Shown here in pieces: positions 16,015 to 24,663 of a DNA stretch of 64,000 bases (its first letter is position 1; the number at the start of each line of letters is the position of its first letter). A model generated the notes under the pieces. It was not told where the DNA came from. It made no database searches and was given only the letters and a program-made list of their open reading frames with translations. Made by a program: the position numbers and the translations under genes. This DNA is from Pirellulales bacterium (lineage in GTDB: Bacteria > Planctomycetota > Planctomycetia > Pirellulales > DATAWG01). Where the stretch lies: contig DASZFO010000064.1 in the NCBI GenBank assembly GCA_035939775.1, positions 1 through 64,000 of the forward strand. The letters are read 5' to 3'.

Positions 16015-16458
16015 ATGTCTCGACTCGGCAGGTTCTCGACCATTGTCGCCGCCAGCATCGCGGCGATCGGGTGCTTCGCGTTCGTAGGAGCCGGTTCGGC
16101 GCAAGCCGGTTGTCCGACGACGTGTTACAGCCATTGCCATCACTACCACCACGGCGGATGTGGGTACTATGGATGTTACCATCCGTCGTGTGGCGTATTC
16201 ATTGGCGGCGCAGCCGCTTGCAACGGCGGCAGTTGCGTCGCCGTGCAAGCGCCGCCACAGACGGCGAATGTTTACGTGTACGACCTGTACTTCACCGACC
16301 CCAAGGGACAACAGCAATCCGGCGGCCGGTTCGTCGTCACCTCGTCCACGATCAGCACCGACTGGGGTGGATTCGACGTAGCACAAAACGCTCTGACGGC
16401 CGCGGGCCTGAAGACCACCTACGCGGCCCAATTCTGGAAGACCACCGCCATCAATTGA
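16015..16458 (+). CDS. Small secreted Cys/His/Tyr/Gly-rich protein
   Basis: A 147-residue exported protein. AGGAG lies 7 nt before ATG 16015. A clear signal peptide (residues 1-31, ending GAGSAQA) is followed by a region of about 45 residues dense in Cys, His, Tyr and Gly (PTTCYSHCHHYHHGGCGYYG), containing roughly eight cysteines, which could bind metal or form disulfides. The C-terminal half (NVYVYDLYFTDPKGQQQSGGRFVVTSS) looks like a compact beta domain. Family unknown; planctomycete genomes often encode short secreted Cys-rich proteins. Two hairpins follow the stop codon. Confidence 0.7.
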   Translation: MSRLGRFSTIVAASIAAIGCFAFVGAGSAQAGCPTTCYSHCHHYHHGGCGYYGCYHPSCGVFIGGAAACNGGSCVAVQAPPQTANVYVYDLYFTDPKGQQQSGGRFVVTSSTISTDWGGFDVAQNALTAAGLKTTYAAQFWKTTAIN

Positions 16459-16470
16459 GCGTGCTGACCC

Positions 16471-16525
16471 GCTCGGCCACAACGCCGAGCGACTGCAAGA
16501 GTCGCTGGGACGCCAGCGGCTCTTG
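16471..16525 (+). terminator. Two hairpins after the small secreted protein gene
   Basis: GCTCGGC/GCCGAGC (16471-16490) is followed by a 13-bp stem CAAGAGTCGCTGG/CCAGCGGCTCTTG (16496-16525) with one mismatch and a 4-nt loop. Only a weak T-rich tail (TCTTG) follows, so termination is plausible but not certain. Confidence 0.5.
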
Positions 16526-16542
16526 TCTTGCGTTGCCAGGAA

Positions 16543-16636
16543 CCTATCCGAGAACCGCCAGGGCAAAGGGGACAGTCCCCGTTTTGCTCCGCGGACTGCG
16601 CAAAAGGGGGACAGTCCCCGGCGGTTGTCGGATAGG
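16543..16636. repeat. GGGGACTGTCCCC element B, intergenic
   Basis: The 94-bp element has 17-bp inverted ends starting CCTATCCGAGAACCGCC and closing GGCGGTTGTCGGATAGG with one mismatch, and two inner cores GGGGACAGTCCCC at 16568-16580 and 16607-16619. This intergenic copy shows the full outer arms best for the GAGAACCGCC subtype. Confidence 0.85.
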
Positions 16637-16695
16637 CTCAGGCCGGTTGATCTTGGGCCGCCGCGTCGGCTATGCTCGCGGCGGAGACTTGCACC

Positions 16696-17154
16696 ATGAT
16701 TCTCGACGCACTGGCCGCCGCCGAGCCGTATTTCGCGCTGCATCGCGGTTTTTCGGCCGCCTTCGCGTACTTGCGGTCCGTCTCGCCGGGCCAGCTTCTT
16801 GAAGGACGGCACGAGTTGGAAGGCAACCGACTCTTTGCCCTCGTCGCCCACGACTCCGGACGCGGGCGGCAAGCGGCGAAGCTCGAGGTTCACCGGAAAT
16901 TCATCGACATTCAATGCTGCCTCTCGGGACAGGAATCGATCGGCTGGCGGCCGTTGGCCGACTGCGCCGCGCCGGAAGCGCCGTTCGACTCGACCCGCGA
17001 CATACAGTTCTTTGCGGACCGGCCCGAGAGTTGGCTCGATCTGCATCCTGGCCGGTTCGCCATCTTCTATCCGAGCGACGCGCACGCGCCGCTGGCGGGC
17101 GACGGGGAGGTGTTGAAGGTGGTCGTCAAGGTGGCTGTGGATTGGGCGCTTTGA
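16696..17154 (+). CDS. YhcH/YjgK/YiaL family protein (DUF386)
   Basis: A 152-residue member of the YhcH/YjgK/YiaL beta-barrel family (TabA-like), whose members are tied to sialic acid, biofilm or sugar-acid metabolism. The diagnostic stretches are KLEVHRKFIDIQCCLSGQE near residue 65 and, near the C-terminus, GRFAIFYPSDAHAP and VLKVVVKV. The His of EVHRKFID and the Asp/His of PSDAHAP are the likely metal ligands. ATG at 16696 is preferred to an upstream ATG because the family starts at MILDAL. Its stop overlaps the start of the next gene by one base (TGATG), implying co-translation. Confidence 0.8.
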   Translation: MILDALAAAEPYFALHRGFSAAFAYLRSVSPGQLLEGRHELEGNRLFALVAHDSGRGRQAAKLEVHRKFIDIQCCLSGQESIGWRPLADCAAPEAPFDSTRDIQFFADRPESWLDLHPGRFAIFYPSDAHAPLAGDGEVLKVVVKVAVDWAL

Positions 17155-17885
17155 TGCGAGTGCTGAGCTACAACATGCACAAAGGGATCGGCGGCCGGGA
17201 TCGCCGCTATCGGCTCGATCGGATTATCGACGTGATCGAGACGGAGAATCCGGATTTAGTTTGTCTGCAAGAAGTCGATCGCCACGTGCGGCGGTCGGGG
17301 TTCGACGATCAGCCGCGGCTGTTGGCCGAGTATTTCAAGTCGGCCGCCGTCCTCTATCAGCCGAACGTGCATCTGCGCCGCGGCGCGTACGGCAATCTAA
17401 TCTTGTCGCGCTGGCCGCTAACGAGCAAGCATCAGATTTCCCTGCGGCTGAAGGCGAAGAAGCCCCGCGGGGCGCAGTTGGCCGTCGTCCAAACTCCCGA
17501 GGGCCCGCTGCATTTGGTCAACCTGCACCTCGGGCTGGCGGAGCGAGAACGGCATTGGCAGATCGGGCATTTGCTGGGGCATCATCTGTTCCGCGAGTCG
17601 GCCGCGTTGCCGACGATCCTGGTCGGTGATTACAACGATTGGCGGAATACGCTGCCGCGCGCGGCTCTCGGGCATTTGGGTTTCGCGCACATGACGGCGC
17701 CGGCCTCGCGGTTCCGCTCGTTTCCTGCTTATTTACCATTGGGATCGCTCGACAAAATGTTCGTTCGCGGCACGGTTTTTGTTCGCCACGTGCGCATCAT
17801 TCACTCGTGGCTCGCGCGGCGAGCGTCGGACCATCTGCCGCTGGTTGTCGACTTTCACCTGGATTCCGCGCTGGCAGGGCCGTAG
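17154..17885 (+). CDS. Endonuclease/exonuclease/phosphatase (EEP) family protein
   Basis: A 243-residue EEP-superfamily phosphoesterase. Motifs in order are: MRVLSYNMHKGIGG with the Asn of the first metal-site strand, LVCLQEVDR with the catalytic Glu, HLVNLHLGLAERERHWQ with the His/Asn region, ILVGDYNDW (GDxN), and the C-terminal ASDHLPLVVDF (SDHxP). Substrates of this branch range from lipids and sugars to nucleic acids and cannot be told apart here. It is translationally coupled to the YhcH-family gene. The intact motif set suggests an active enzyme. Confidence 0.87.
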   Translation: MRVLSYNMHKGIGGRDRRYRLDRIIDVIETENPDLVCLQEVDRHVRRSGFDDQPRLLAEYFKSAAVLYQPNVHLRRGAYGNLILSRWPLTSKHQISLRLKAKKPRGAQLAVVQTPEGPLHLVNLHLGLAERERHWQIGHLLGHHLFRESAALPTILVGDYNDWRNTLPRAALGHLGFAHMTAPASRFRSFPAYLPLGSLDKMFVRGTVFVRHVRIIHSWLARRASDHLPLVVDFHLDSALAGP

Positions 17886-17900
17886 CATGAAGCGATAGAC

Positions 17901-17935
17901 GATTCTCGATTTTGGATTCTCGATTTTGGATTTTG
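17901..17935. repeat. Short tandem repeat, GATTCTCGATTTTG unit
   Basis: Two full copies of the 14-bp unit GATTCTCGATTTTG plus a partial third lie between the EEP gene and the next gene. The tract is AT-rich compared with its surroundings and may contribute to a promoter, though no clear -35/-10 pair was found. Confidence 0.7.
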
Positions 17936-17990
17936 GATTGGGGAATCGAAAACCGGCAGGCGGTTATCCGACCGATCAAGGAGGGCTATC

Positions 17991-20837
17991 GTGATGTTTC
18001 GAGGCGTTGCATTGAATCGACTTGTCGGCGCGGCGGTGGGGGTTGCCGTGTCGCTGTGTGCCGCTTCAGCCGTCGCACAGCGCCCGCGGCTGTTGCAACT
18101 TCGCGCTCAGCCGGCACAGGAGGAGATCGTCGCGGCAGCGGGAAGCCCCTTCGGCGTCGGCAAGTTGACGGTCGCGCTGCCGCGCGGAGTCGGCGCTCCT
18201 TCAGTGCCCGAGGACGAATTTACGCTCGCCGAGAAGAATGGTCGAGCGCTTTATTCGACCTTTGGACAAGCACCGCTTCGAGGACTGTTGCGCGACTTCC
18301 TGGACCGTCCGCAGAGTGTGACGGTCTATTTCCTGTTCAAAGGAGACTCGCCGCTCGAACTCACGCTTTATGCTCCGACAGCCATCGAGCGGCAGATCGC
18401 GCCGCAAAACGACGCAAGTCTGCACGCCCGCTTGCTCGGCGAATGGTGGCGGGAATACGCAACCCGTTCGCGCCCCTTGGCCGATTTGGCTGGTCAAATC
18501 CTGCCGATCCCGATTCGGACGAACCGCAATGATGAGTATCCGCATTTAGTCGACACATATCTCGCGGCGATGCTCTCGCGTCGGCTTTCGCTGCCGGCGC
18601 CCGAGGAGCCGAATCGGTCGCTGCTTGGTGGGCGGCAATCCGACATCGGCCAGGCCGCCGGGCTCTTAGCTGGAACCGAGGCGACCCGGGCCGCGATGGA
18701 ACGCGAGATCATGCTCGGCAGCGGATCGAACCCCGAAGCCGCCGACCAGCCGGTTCCGCAGCCGGTTCAGATGACGGCGCTCGAGGAAGTGCCGCCGCCG
18801 CGCGAACTAAGGATCGAGCCGATCGCCGCGCACGTTCCCGCCGAGTGCCTATATCTCCGGTTCGGCAGCTTCGACAACTATCAATGGTTTCGCCGGCGGC
18901 TTGACGAGTGGGGGGGCGATTTGCGGAACCTGATGACGGCCCGCGGAGTGAATTACAACATGAACGCGCGGCTCGAGCGGCAGCTTTCCTTGCATGAGAC
19001 GCCGCTCTCCGCGCTGCTCGGGCCGACCGTGATTGCCGACGTGGCCCTGATCGGCGACGACACGTTCTTCCGCGAAGGGGCTGCGATTGGAATGCTATTC
19101 CAGGCCCGCAACAATTTCGGCCTCTCATCCGACTTCAATCGGCAGCGAGAAGAGGCCCTGAAGAACGAACCGGGCTGCACCGACCAGAAAGTCGAAGTCT
19201 CCGGCCACACGGTGTCGTTCCTGTCCACGCCCGACAATCGCGTGCGGTCGTTCTATGCCATCGATGGCGATTTCCATTTGGTGACCACCTCGCGAGCGGT
19301 GGTCGAGCGATTCTTCGCGGCTGGCAGCGGCAAGGGAGCGCTGGCCGACGCGGCCGATTTTCGTTACGGCCGGACGATCTTGCCGGAGGACCGCAACGAC
19401 ACCGTGTTCGCGTTTCTCTCGGAGGAATTCTTTCGGCAGTTGGCCAGTCCCGCCTATCAGATTGAAATGACGCGGCGGCTGCGATCGGCCACCGAAATCA
19501 ATCTCGTCGAGATGGCCCGCCTCGCCGCTCAGGCCGAAGGGGCGCCGAGCGCGACGCTCGAGCAGCTCGTCGCCGGCGGCTACTTGCCGAAAGGCGTTCT
19601 TGAGCGGCCAGACGGCAGCCGGCTAGTTCTCGAACAGGATGGCCAGGCGAGCGATTCGCTCCGCGGGGCGGAAGGCTCGTTCGTCCCGGTGCCGGACGTG
19701 AACCTGCGCGGCGTGACCCGTGCCGAGACGGCTGCATACGCCCGCTTCGCCGAATCGTTTCAAAGCCAGCTTGGCCGAATGGACCCGATCGTCGCCTCGG
19801 TAAAACAGCTTGGGGTCGAAAACGATCGCGAGCGAGTCGGCATTGCGGTGCGGATGCTCCCGCTCGCGCCGCAACACTATTCGCTGGCGATGCGTTTGCT
19901 TGGACCAGCCGAGCGGCAGCGGCTCGCCCCGATTCCCAGTGACGTGCTGACCGTCGAAGGTTTCGTGTCGGGAAGCGTTTTGTCGCTGTTTCAGTCGATC
20001 ATTCCCGGCGGCGTGGCGCAAGGCGGGCCGTATCACCTATTCGTCGGTGTCCGTAATGCCGAGCCATTCGATGCGCGCAATGGCCCTGCGGAGCCGCGCG
20101 GCGGTTTGTTGAGTTCGATCCCGTTCTATGTCGGCGCCTGGCCGACGCCGGGCATCCTGGGGCTGCTCGGCCTCGGGCGGGCTGATCAGCCACACGATCC
20201 GGATGGTTACGTTCAGACGAGACTCATGTGGGAGCGACAGATCGGACCGATCACCGTCGCCGCACCGCAACGGGAAACTCTCGCGGCCGTGACCCCGCAG
20301 TTGAAGATCGTCGATTCCGAGAGGCCGGCCCAATTGTGGCTGCACGTCGGAGACGTGACGCAATCGAAGCTCGCTGAGTTCAGCAATTCGCACGGCTACT
20401 CGCGGGCCCGACAAATCGCCGAGGGAAACTCGCGCTTTCTGCACTCGCTGACCACGCAACTCGGCGTCGCGCCGGAGCAGGCGATGACCATCGGCGAGCG
20501 GCTGCTGGATGCTAATCTCGTCTCACCCGTCGGCGGCCATTTTGAACTCGTGAAGCCCGAAGGGGAGTTTCCGATCTGGACTTCCACGGCGATGAAGGGC
20601 GAGAACCGCCGGGGACTGTCCCCTTTTGTGGGGCGGGCACTATCGCAAGATGGTCGGGAACAAAAGGGGACTGTCCCCCTCTCCGCTGGCGGTTCTCCGC
20701 CCGACGGATTTCAATCGCCGCCGCTCGACTGGTTTCGCGGGCTGGACGCGGAATTGGCCGTGGAGCAAGGCAAGCTCTCATTCGACGCTCAACTCCAAAT
20801 GCAGCGCCGTAATCGCGAAGGCAAGATCGCTCCGTAA
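17991..20837 (+). CDS. Large secreted protein of unknown function with C-terminal palindromic insert
   Basis: A 948-residue exported protein. GTG 17991 and ATG 17994 are both possible starts; AAGGAGGG lies 5-8 nt upstream. A signal peptide ends near SAVAQRP. Recognisable tracts include EPIAAHVPAECLYLRFGSFDNY at about residue 275, SLHETPLSALLGPTVIADVALIGDDTFFREG at 325, and YRSFYAIDGDFHLVTTSRAVVERF-like sequence near 420. These look like a planctomycete-specific conserved protein, but I cannot name the family. Residues about 871-903 come from a palindromic element read in frame (RRGLSPF ... QKGTVPLSAGGS), after which about 45 native-looking residues end the protein. It may have a surface or periplasmic role. 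Confidence 0.7.
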   Translation: MMFRGVALNRLVGAAVGVAVSLCAASAVAQRPRLLQLRAQPAQEEIVAAAGSPFGVGKLTVALPRGVGAPSVPEDEFTLAEKNGRALYSTFGQAPLRGLLRDFLDRPQSVTVYFLFKGDSPLELTLYAPTAIERQIAPQNDASLHARLLGEWWREYATRSRPLADLAGQILPIPIRTNRNDEYPHLVDTYLAAMLSRRLSLPAPEEPNRSLLGGRQSDIGQAAGLLAGTEATRAAMEREIMLGSGSNPEAADQPVPQPVQMTALEEVPPPRELRIEPIAAHVPAECLYLRFGSFDNYQWFRRRLDEWGGDLRNLMTARGVNYNMNARLERQLSLHETPLSALLGPTVIADVALIGDDTFFREGAAIGMLFQARNNFGLSSDFNRQREEALKNEPGCTDQKVEVSGHTVSFLSTPDNRVRSFYAIDGDFHLVTTSRAVVERFFAAGSGKGALADAADFRYGRTILPEDRNDTVFAFLSEEFFRQLASPAYQIEMTRRLRSATEINLVEMARLAAQAEGAPSATLEQLVAGGYLPKGVLERPDGSRLVLEQDGQASDSLRGAEGSFVPVPDVNLRGVTRAETAAYARFAESFQSQLGRMDPIVASVKQLGVENDRERVGIAVRMLPLAPQHYSLAMRLLGPAERQRLAPIPSDVLTVEGFVSGSVLSLFQSIIPGGVAQGGPYHLFVGVRNAEPFDARNGPAEPRGGLLSSIPFYVGAWPTPGILGLLGLGRADQPHDPDGYVQTRLMWERQIGPITVAAPQRETLAAVTPQLKIVDSERPAQLWLHVGDVTQSKLAEFSNSHGYSRARQIAEGNSRFLHSLTTQLGVAPEQAMTIGERLLDANLVSPVGGHFELVKPEGEFPIWTSTAMKGENRRGLSPFVGRALSQDGREQKGTVPLSAGGSPPDGFQSPPLDWFRGLDAELAVEQGKLSFDAQLQMQRRNREGKIAP
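20601..20697. repeat. GGGGACTGTCCCC element C, in frame in the 948-aa gene
   Basis: Bounded by GAGAACCGCC (20601-20610) and GGCGGTTCTC (20688-20697), with two perfect cores GGGGACTGTCCCC at 20611-20623 and 20666-20678. The host frame stays open for about 33 codons across it. Confidence 0.88.
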
Positions 20838-20894
20838 CGGCCTGCATGCCTCACTGGCAGCGGAACAGTGTGGCGTTGGCGAGCTTAGAGTGTG

Positions 20895-20998
20895 GCACTG
20901 GCCAGCGAAGTCGGCCAGTGCGGGCCCGCGAGCTGAGATGACCGCACGATCGCGTCTCGAATGGTGACTCGGCACTGGCCGACGTTGCTGGCCAGTGG
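20895..20998. repeat. Two hairpins of a GCACTGGCC/GGCCAGTGC repeat family
   Basis: The first copy, GCACTGGCC ... GGCCAGTGC (20895-20921), is a perfect 9-bp stem. The second (20972-20998) has the same arms in a related context with one end mismatch. A third member lies at 23156-23179. They fill the first part of the roughly 500-bp gap between the 948-aa gene and the acetyltransferase gene; apart from a possible promoter near 21219 I see nothing else in that gap. Confidence 0.7.
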
Positions 20999-21218
20999 CA
21001 CCTGGTACAAAGCGCAATGAGCGTCCAAAAGGCATGATCTGCCGGTTCTTACGGCGACAGGCGAAAAGTCGCCGCGGCGGGATGGCGGCGGCCGATCAAA
21101 GAATTGGCTTTAAATGGCGGCTTCAGGCCGCGATTCGCACCACAAGAAAGTTGACGCCGCATACGGACATCCGAGAGCTGACGCCACCCGGCTCGTTGCG
21201 ATTCTTTCCAAAAAAAAG

Positions 21219-21247
21219 TTGACCCCCGCACACCCACCCGATAGATT
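21219..21247 (+). promoter_or_regulatory. Possible promoter of the acetyltransferase gene
   Basis: TTGACC (21219-21224) is followed after 17 nt by TAGATT (21242-21247), with an A8 tract just upstream of the -35. The expected start near 21254 would give a leader of about 80 nt before the ATG at 21336. Confidence 0.4.
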
Positions 21248-21335
21248 ACTCTTGGCACTCGATTTGCATAATTTCGACGCCCCAGAGCCGGTATTTGCGC
21301 TCGTTTCCGTGGGAGCCTTCGCAAGGCTTCGTCAG

Positions 21336-21893
21336 ATGGGTCTGACCTATTTCAAACGCTTCCGGATGGAAATCGACTTGGCCGGTCGTGATTTCTCCAA
21401 TGCGGCTCTGCCCCCAGACTTTTCCTTCGTTCGCTGGGACGAGTCGCTTCTGGAAACCCATGCTGAAACAAAGTATTCGAGCTTCCGTTTCGAGATCGAT
21501 GCCAATGTATTTCCCTGCCTGGGAGAACTGCCCGGCTGCATTCGGCTGATGAGCGAGATTGCCGAAAAACCTGGGTTTTTGCCCGCCGCGACTTGGCTGG
21601 TGGCCCGCACCTTCCCCAATGGCGAACCGGAGTATTGTGGAACGATCCAAGGGATCATCGATCGCAACGGGATGGGGGCCGTGCAGAATCTAGGGGTCGT
21701 GCCGGAGTACCGCGATCAGGGGCTGGGTCGAGCGCTGATGCTCAAGGCTTTGCAAGGTTTTCAAAGCGCCGGGCTGCGACAGGTGTTTCTTGAGGTGACA
21801 TCGCAAAACGACGGGGCGATCCGCCTCTATCGGCGGATGGGGTTTCAGAAAGTCCGCACCATCTATAAGGTAGTGGAGGTTGCGTACTCCTGA
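21336..21893 (+). CDS. GNAT family N-acetyltransferase
   Basis: A 185-residue acetyltransferase of the GNAT fold, using acetyl-CoA on an unknown amine. The acetyl-CoA binding motif A is NLGVVPEYRDQGLGRALM around residues 117-134 (R/Q-x-x-G-x-G/A), followed by FLEVTSQNDGAIRLYRRMGFQKV, the standard C-terminal GNAT motif. The N-terminal region begins MGLTYFKRFRMEIDL. ATG 21336 is chosen because it opens directly into this conserved-looking start; the frame extends upstream without a clear site. It lies 25 bp before the M16 peptidase gene in the same direction and may share its transcript. Confidence 0.83.
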   Translation: MGLTYFKRFRMEIDLAGRDFSNAALPPDFSFVRWDESLLETHAETKYSSFRFEIDANVFPCLGELPGCIRLMSEIAEKPGFLPAATWLVARTFPNGEPEYCGTIQGIIDRNGMGAVQNLGVVPEYRDQGLGRALMLKALQGFQSAGLRQVFLEVTSQNDGAIRLYRRMGFQKVRTIYKVVEVAYS

Positions 21894-21918
21894 CCTCCAC
21901 CCCTGACCCCCGCTCCTC

Positions 21919-23148
21919 GTGTCGCAAGACATCCAAACGCGTCAGTTCGCCAACGGATTGGTATTGGTCGCCGAGCCAATGCAATCACTGGAATCGGCAG
22001 CCTTTACGGTGCTGGTTCCGGCCGGCGCCGCCTACGACCCTCCCGATCGCGGCGGACTCGGCACGCTCGTGTGTGAAATGTCGCTCCGCGGGGCCGGGAG
22101 CCGCGACAGCCGGCGGTTTATCGAAGACCTCGAGAACCTCGGCGTGCAGCGCGGCGAATCCGTCTCGACGATGCACACCAGCTTTAGCGGCGCAACGCTC
22201 GCGAAGAACCTCCCCGCCGCTCTGACGATTTATGCCGATCTGCTCCGTTCGGCCCACCTTCCAGCCGACCAACTCGAGGCCGGCCGCCTGGTAGCGATTC
22301 AGGAACTCCGGGCCATCGAAGACGAGCCGGGACACAAGGTCATGCTCGAGCTTCGGCGGCGGCATTATCCCGACCCCTTGGGCAAGCCGAGCGAAGGGGA
22401 AATGCAATCGCTCGAAGCGATCAGCATCGAGGAAATTCGGCGGCAATACGCCCGCCTCTATCGCCCCAACGGCGTGATTCTCGGCGTTGCCGGCCGGATT
22501 GATTGGAAGCGGCTCGTCGACTTAATCGGCGGCTTGCTCGGCGATTGGGAGCCGCTCGATCGTCCCGAGATCGAGCCGGGGCCGCTCGGCGCGAGGGTCG
22601 ATCACGTCGCGCATGAGGGGAATCAGACGCACGTCGGCATCGCCTACGACAGCGTGCCGTATCGCCACCCCGATTACTTTCAGGCCTCGGGCGCCGTCGG
22701 CGTGCTGAGCGGCGGGATGAGTTCGCGGTTGTTCACTGAGGTTCGCGAGAAGCGTGGCCTCTGCTACACGGTCTACGCCTCGTATCATACGCTCCGCGAT
22801 CGAGCGAGCGTGCTCTGCTATGCCGGGACGACGGCCGAACGGGCACAAGAAACGCTCGACGTGACGCTCGGCGAACTCAAGCGGCTCGCGGCGGGAATCG
22901 AACCCAACGAATTGTCCCGGCTCAAGGCACGCGTGAAGAGTTCGCTCGTGATGCAGCAAGAATCGAGTTCTTCGCGCAGCTCGTCGATCGCCCGCGATTG
23001 GTATCACCTTGGGCGGGTGCGCACGCTGGACGAGATCGGTCAGTTGGTCGACGCTCTGACATGCGATTCGATCAACGCTTATCTCGCCGCCCATCCGCCG
23101 AGCGATTTTACGATCGTCACCCTCGGACCGCGAGCGCTTGCGGTTTAA
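21919..23148 (+). CDS. M16 peptidase-like protein, non-catalytic subunit
   Basis: A 409-residue homologue of M16 zinc peptidases (pitrilysin / mitochondrial processing peptidase class). At the position of the HxxEH zinc site it has TLVCEM within GGLGTLVCEMSLRG, so the catalytic His and zinc ligands are missing. The C-terminal half keeps the substrate-binding R-Y type signature (LFTEVREKRGLCYTVYASY), which is normal for the inactive partner. The next gene encodes an M16 protein with the intact zinc site, so the two probably form a heterodimer, as in MPP alpha/beta. GTG at 21919 is the likely start. Confidence 0.83.
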   Translation: MSQDIQTRQFANGLVLVAEPMQSLESAAFTVLVPAGAAYDPPDRGGLGTLVCEMSLRGAGSRDSRRFIEDLENLGVQRGESVSTMHTSFSGATLAKNLPAALTIYADLLRSAHLPADQLEAGRLVAIQELRAIEDEPGHKVMLELRRRHYPDPLGKPSEGEMQSLEAISIEEIRRQYARLYRPNGVILGVAGRIDWKRLVDLIGGLLGDWEPLDRPEIEPGPLGARVDHVAHEGNQTHVGIAYDSVPYRHPDYFQASGAVGVLSGGMSSRLFTEVREKRGLCYTVYASYHTLRDRASVLCYAGTTAERAQETLDVTLGELKRLAAGIEPNELSRLKARVKSSLVMQQESSSSRSSSIARDWYHLGRVRTLDEIGQLVDALTCDSINAYLAAHPPSDFTIVTLGPRALAV

Positions 23149-23153
23149 CTTGC

Positions 23154-23181
23154 CGGCACTGGCCGACTTCGCTGGCCAGCG
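23154..23181. repeat. GCACTGGCC-type hairpin between the M16 genes
   Basis: A third copy of the hairpin family seen at 20895-20998, here GGCACTGGCC ... GGCCAGCGCC with a mismatch in the right arm. It lies in the short gap between the two M16 genes and could affect transcript stability. Confidence 0.6.
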
Positions 23182-23221
23182 CCACCCAATTGCGATGAAC
23201 ATCCAGTCATAGGGGGTCCAA

Positions 23222-24460
23222 GTGGAATTCCGCAACACAACGCTCGGCAACGGGCTGGAAATCGTCGCCGAGTGCAACGCCGAGGCTCATTCCTCGGCCT
23301 TGGGCTTCTTCGTTCAGACGGGCGCTCGCGATGAAACAGCCGATGTGGCCGGCGTGAGCCATTTCCTCGAGCACATGATGTTCAAGGGAACGGCCAAACG
23401 CAGCGCCGAGGACGTGAACCGCGAGTTCGACGAAATGGGGGCGCATTACAACGCCTTCACCAGCGAAGAGAGCACGGTCTATTACGCCGCGGTGCTGCCT
23501 GAGTTTCAGGAGCCAATCGTGCAGCTCCTCGGCGACATCCTCCGCCCGGCGCTGCGGAAGGAGGATTTCGACACCGAGAAGCAAGTGATCATCGAAGAGA
23601 TCAAGATGTACGAAGACCAGCCGCCGTTCGGGGCGGACGATAAATGCCGGGCCGCCCATTTTGGCCGGCACCCGCTCGGCCATAGCGTGCTGGGAACGGC
23701 CGAGAGCATCGCGGCGCTGCCGGTCGAGGCGATGCGGAAGTATTTTGCCCGCCGCTATTCGCCGGCCAATATCGTGCTCGCGGCGGCCGGGCGGATCGAC
23801 TTCGACGCCTTGGTCGGCACCACGGAAAAAGTTTGCGGCGGCTGGGAACAGGTAGATGCCCCGCGTGAGATTTCGCGGGTCGCAACGAAATCGGGATTCG
23901 AAGTGATCGCCAAGCCTTCGGCCACGCAGGAGTATTTGCTCGAAATGTCGGACGCCCCGTCCGCGACCGACGACGACCGCTATGCCGCCAAGCTGCTCAC
24001 CACCATCCTAGGCGACGATTCCGGCAGCCGGCTGTATTGGGAGTTGGTCGATCCGGGATTGGCGGAGAATGCCAGCTTGCACCATTACGAGTACATGGGC
24101 GCGGGAGCATTCTTGACGTATCTGAGCTGCGATCCCGAATTCGCCGCGAAAAACCTGCAGCGCGTGCTCGACATCTACCGCCAAGCCGAGCAAGACGGCT
24201 TCACCGCCCCCGAGTTGGCTCAGGCCAAGAGCAAGATCAACTCGCGGGTGGTGTTGGGGAGCGAACGGCCGCGGGGCCGGCTATTCTCAGTCGGCACGAA
24301 TTGGACGCATCGGCGGGCTTATCGCAGCGTGTCGGACGATCTGGACGCGGTCGAAGCGATCACCTTGGAGCAGCTTGCGACTGTCTTGGCCAAGTACCCG
24401 CTCAGCCGCTCGACTTCCGTGGCCATCGGCCCACTCGACCGTCTCCCGCCGCCGAATTGA
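23222..24460 (+). CDS. M16 zinc metallopeptidase, catalytic subunit
   Basis: A 412-residue M16 peptidase with the inverted zinc motif intact: HFLEH at residues 47-51, followed by VNREFDEMGAHYNAFTSEESTVYYA and the downstream Glu-rich segment EKQVIIEEIKMYED that supplies the third ligand about 75 residues later. The family cleaves small proteins or peptides in a closed chamber. The preceding gene encodes an inactive homologue, probably its partner. GTG at 23222 is used, with GGGGGT upstream. The C-terminal domain (DDSGSRLYWELVDPGLAENASLHHYEYMGAG) is of normal length. Confidence 0.88.
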   Translation: MEFRNTTLGNGLEIVAECNAEAHSSALGFFVQTGARDETADVAGVSHFLEHMMFKGTAKRSAEDVNREFDEMGAHYNAFTSEESTVYYAAVLPEFQEPIVQLLGDILRPALRKEDFDTEKQVIIEEIKMYEDQPPFGADDKCRAAHFGRHPLGHSVLGTAESIAALPVEAMRKYFARRYSPANIVLAAAGRIDFDALVGTTEKVCGGWEQVDAPREISRVATKSGFEVIAKPSATQEYLLEMSDAPSATDDDRYAAKLLTTILGDDSGSRLYWELVDPGLAENASLHHYEYMGAGAFLTYLSCDPEFAAKNLQRVLDIYRQAEQDGFTAPELAQAKSKINSRVVLGSERPRGRLFSVGTNWTHRRAYRSVSDDLDAVEAITLEQLATVLAKYPLSRSTSVAIGPLDRLPPPN

Positions 24461-24516
24461 TCGGTGGAATTGATCGGGCGGCGAACTCCGCTTTATCCGG
24501 CTGCGTAGGAAGGTCC

Positions 24517-24573
24517 GTAGCGGAATTCGCTGGTCGCACGTGGGGCACATGAATTCTTGCGAGTCAGCTACGA
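24517..24573. repeat. GTAGCGGAATTC-type dispersed repeat
   Basis: GTAGCGGAATTCGC (24517-24530) and GAATTCTTGCGAGTCAGCTAC about 20 bp later form an imperfect inverted pair. Closely similar sequence, as a tight hairpin, recurs at 55829-55852 between galK and galE. It lies in the 203-bp gap before the acylphosphatase gene, which otherwise shows only that gene's AGGAG site. Confidence 0.5.
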
Positions 24574-24663
24574 GCCAAGGTATCCGGCCGCTGGAATCGG
24601 CGCTCGTTCGCCCGTATACTGGACGCTTCACCTTCGACCGAACGGCCGAGAGGAGAGCGTGCG

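Noticed and set aside
17896-17940. AT-rich tandem repeat as a phase-variation tract
   Set aside because: Only 2.5 copies of a 14-bp unit with no promoter spacing that it could change were found.
21919-23148. Missing HxxEH in the first M16 protein as a novel inactivation
   Set aside because: Inactive M16 partners next to an active subunit are a well-known arrangement.
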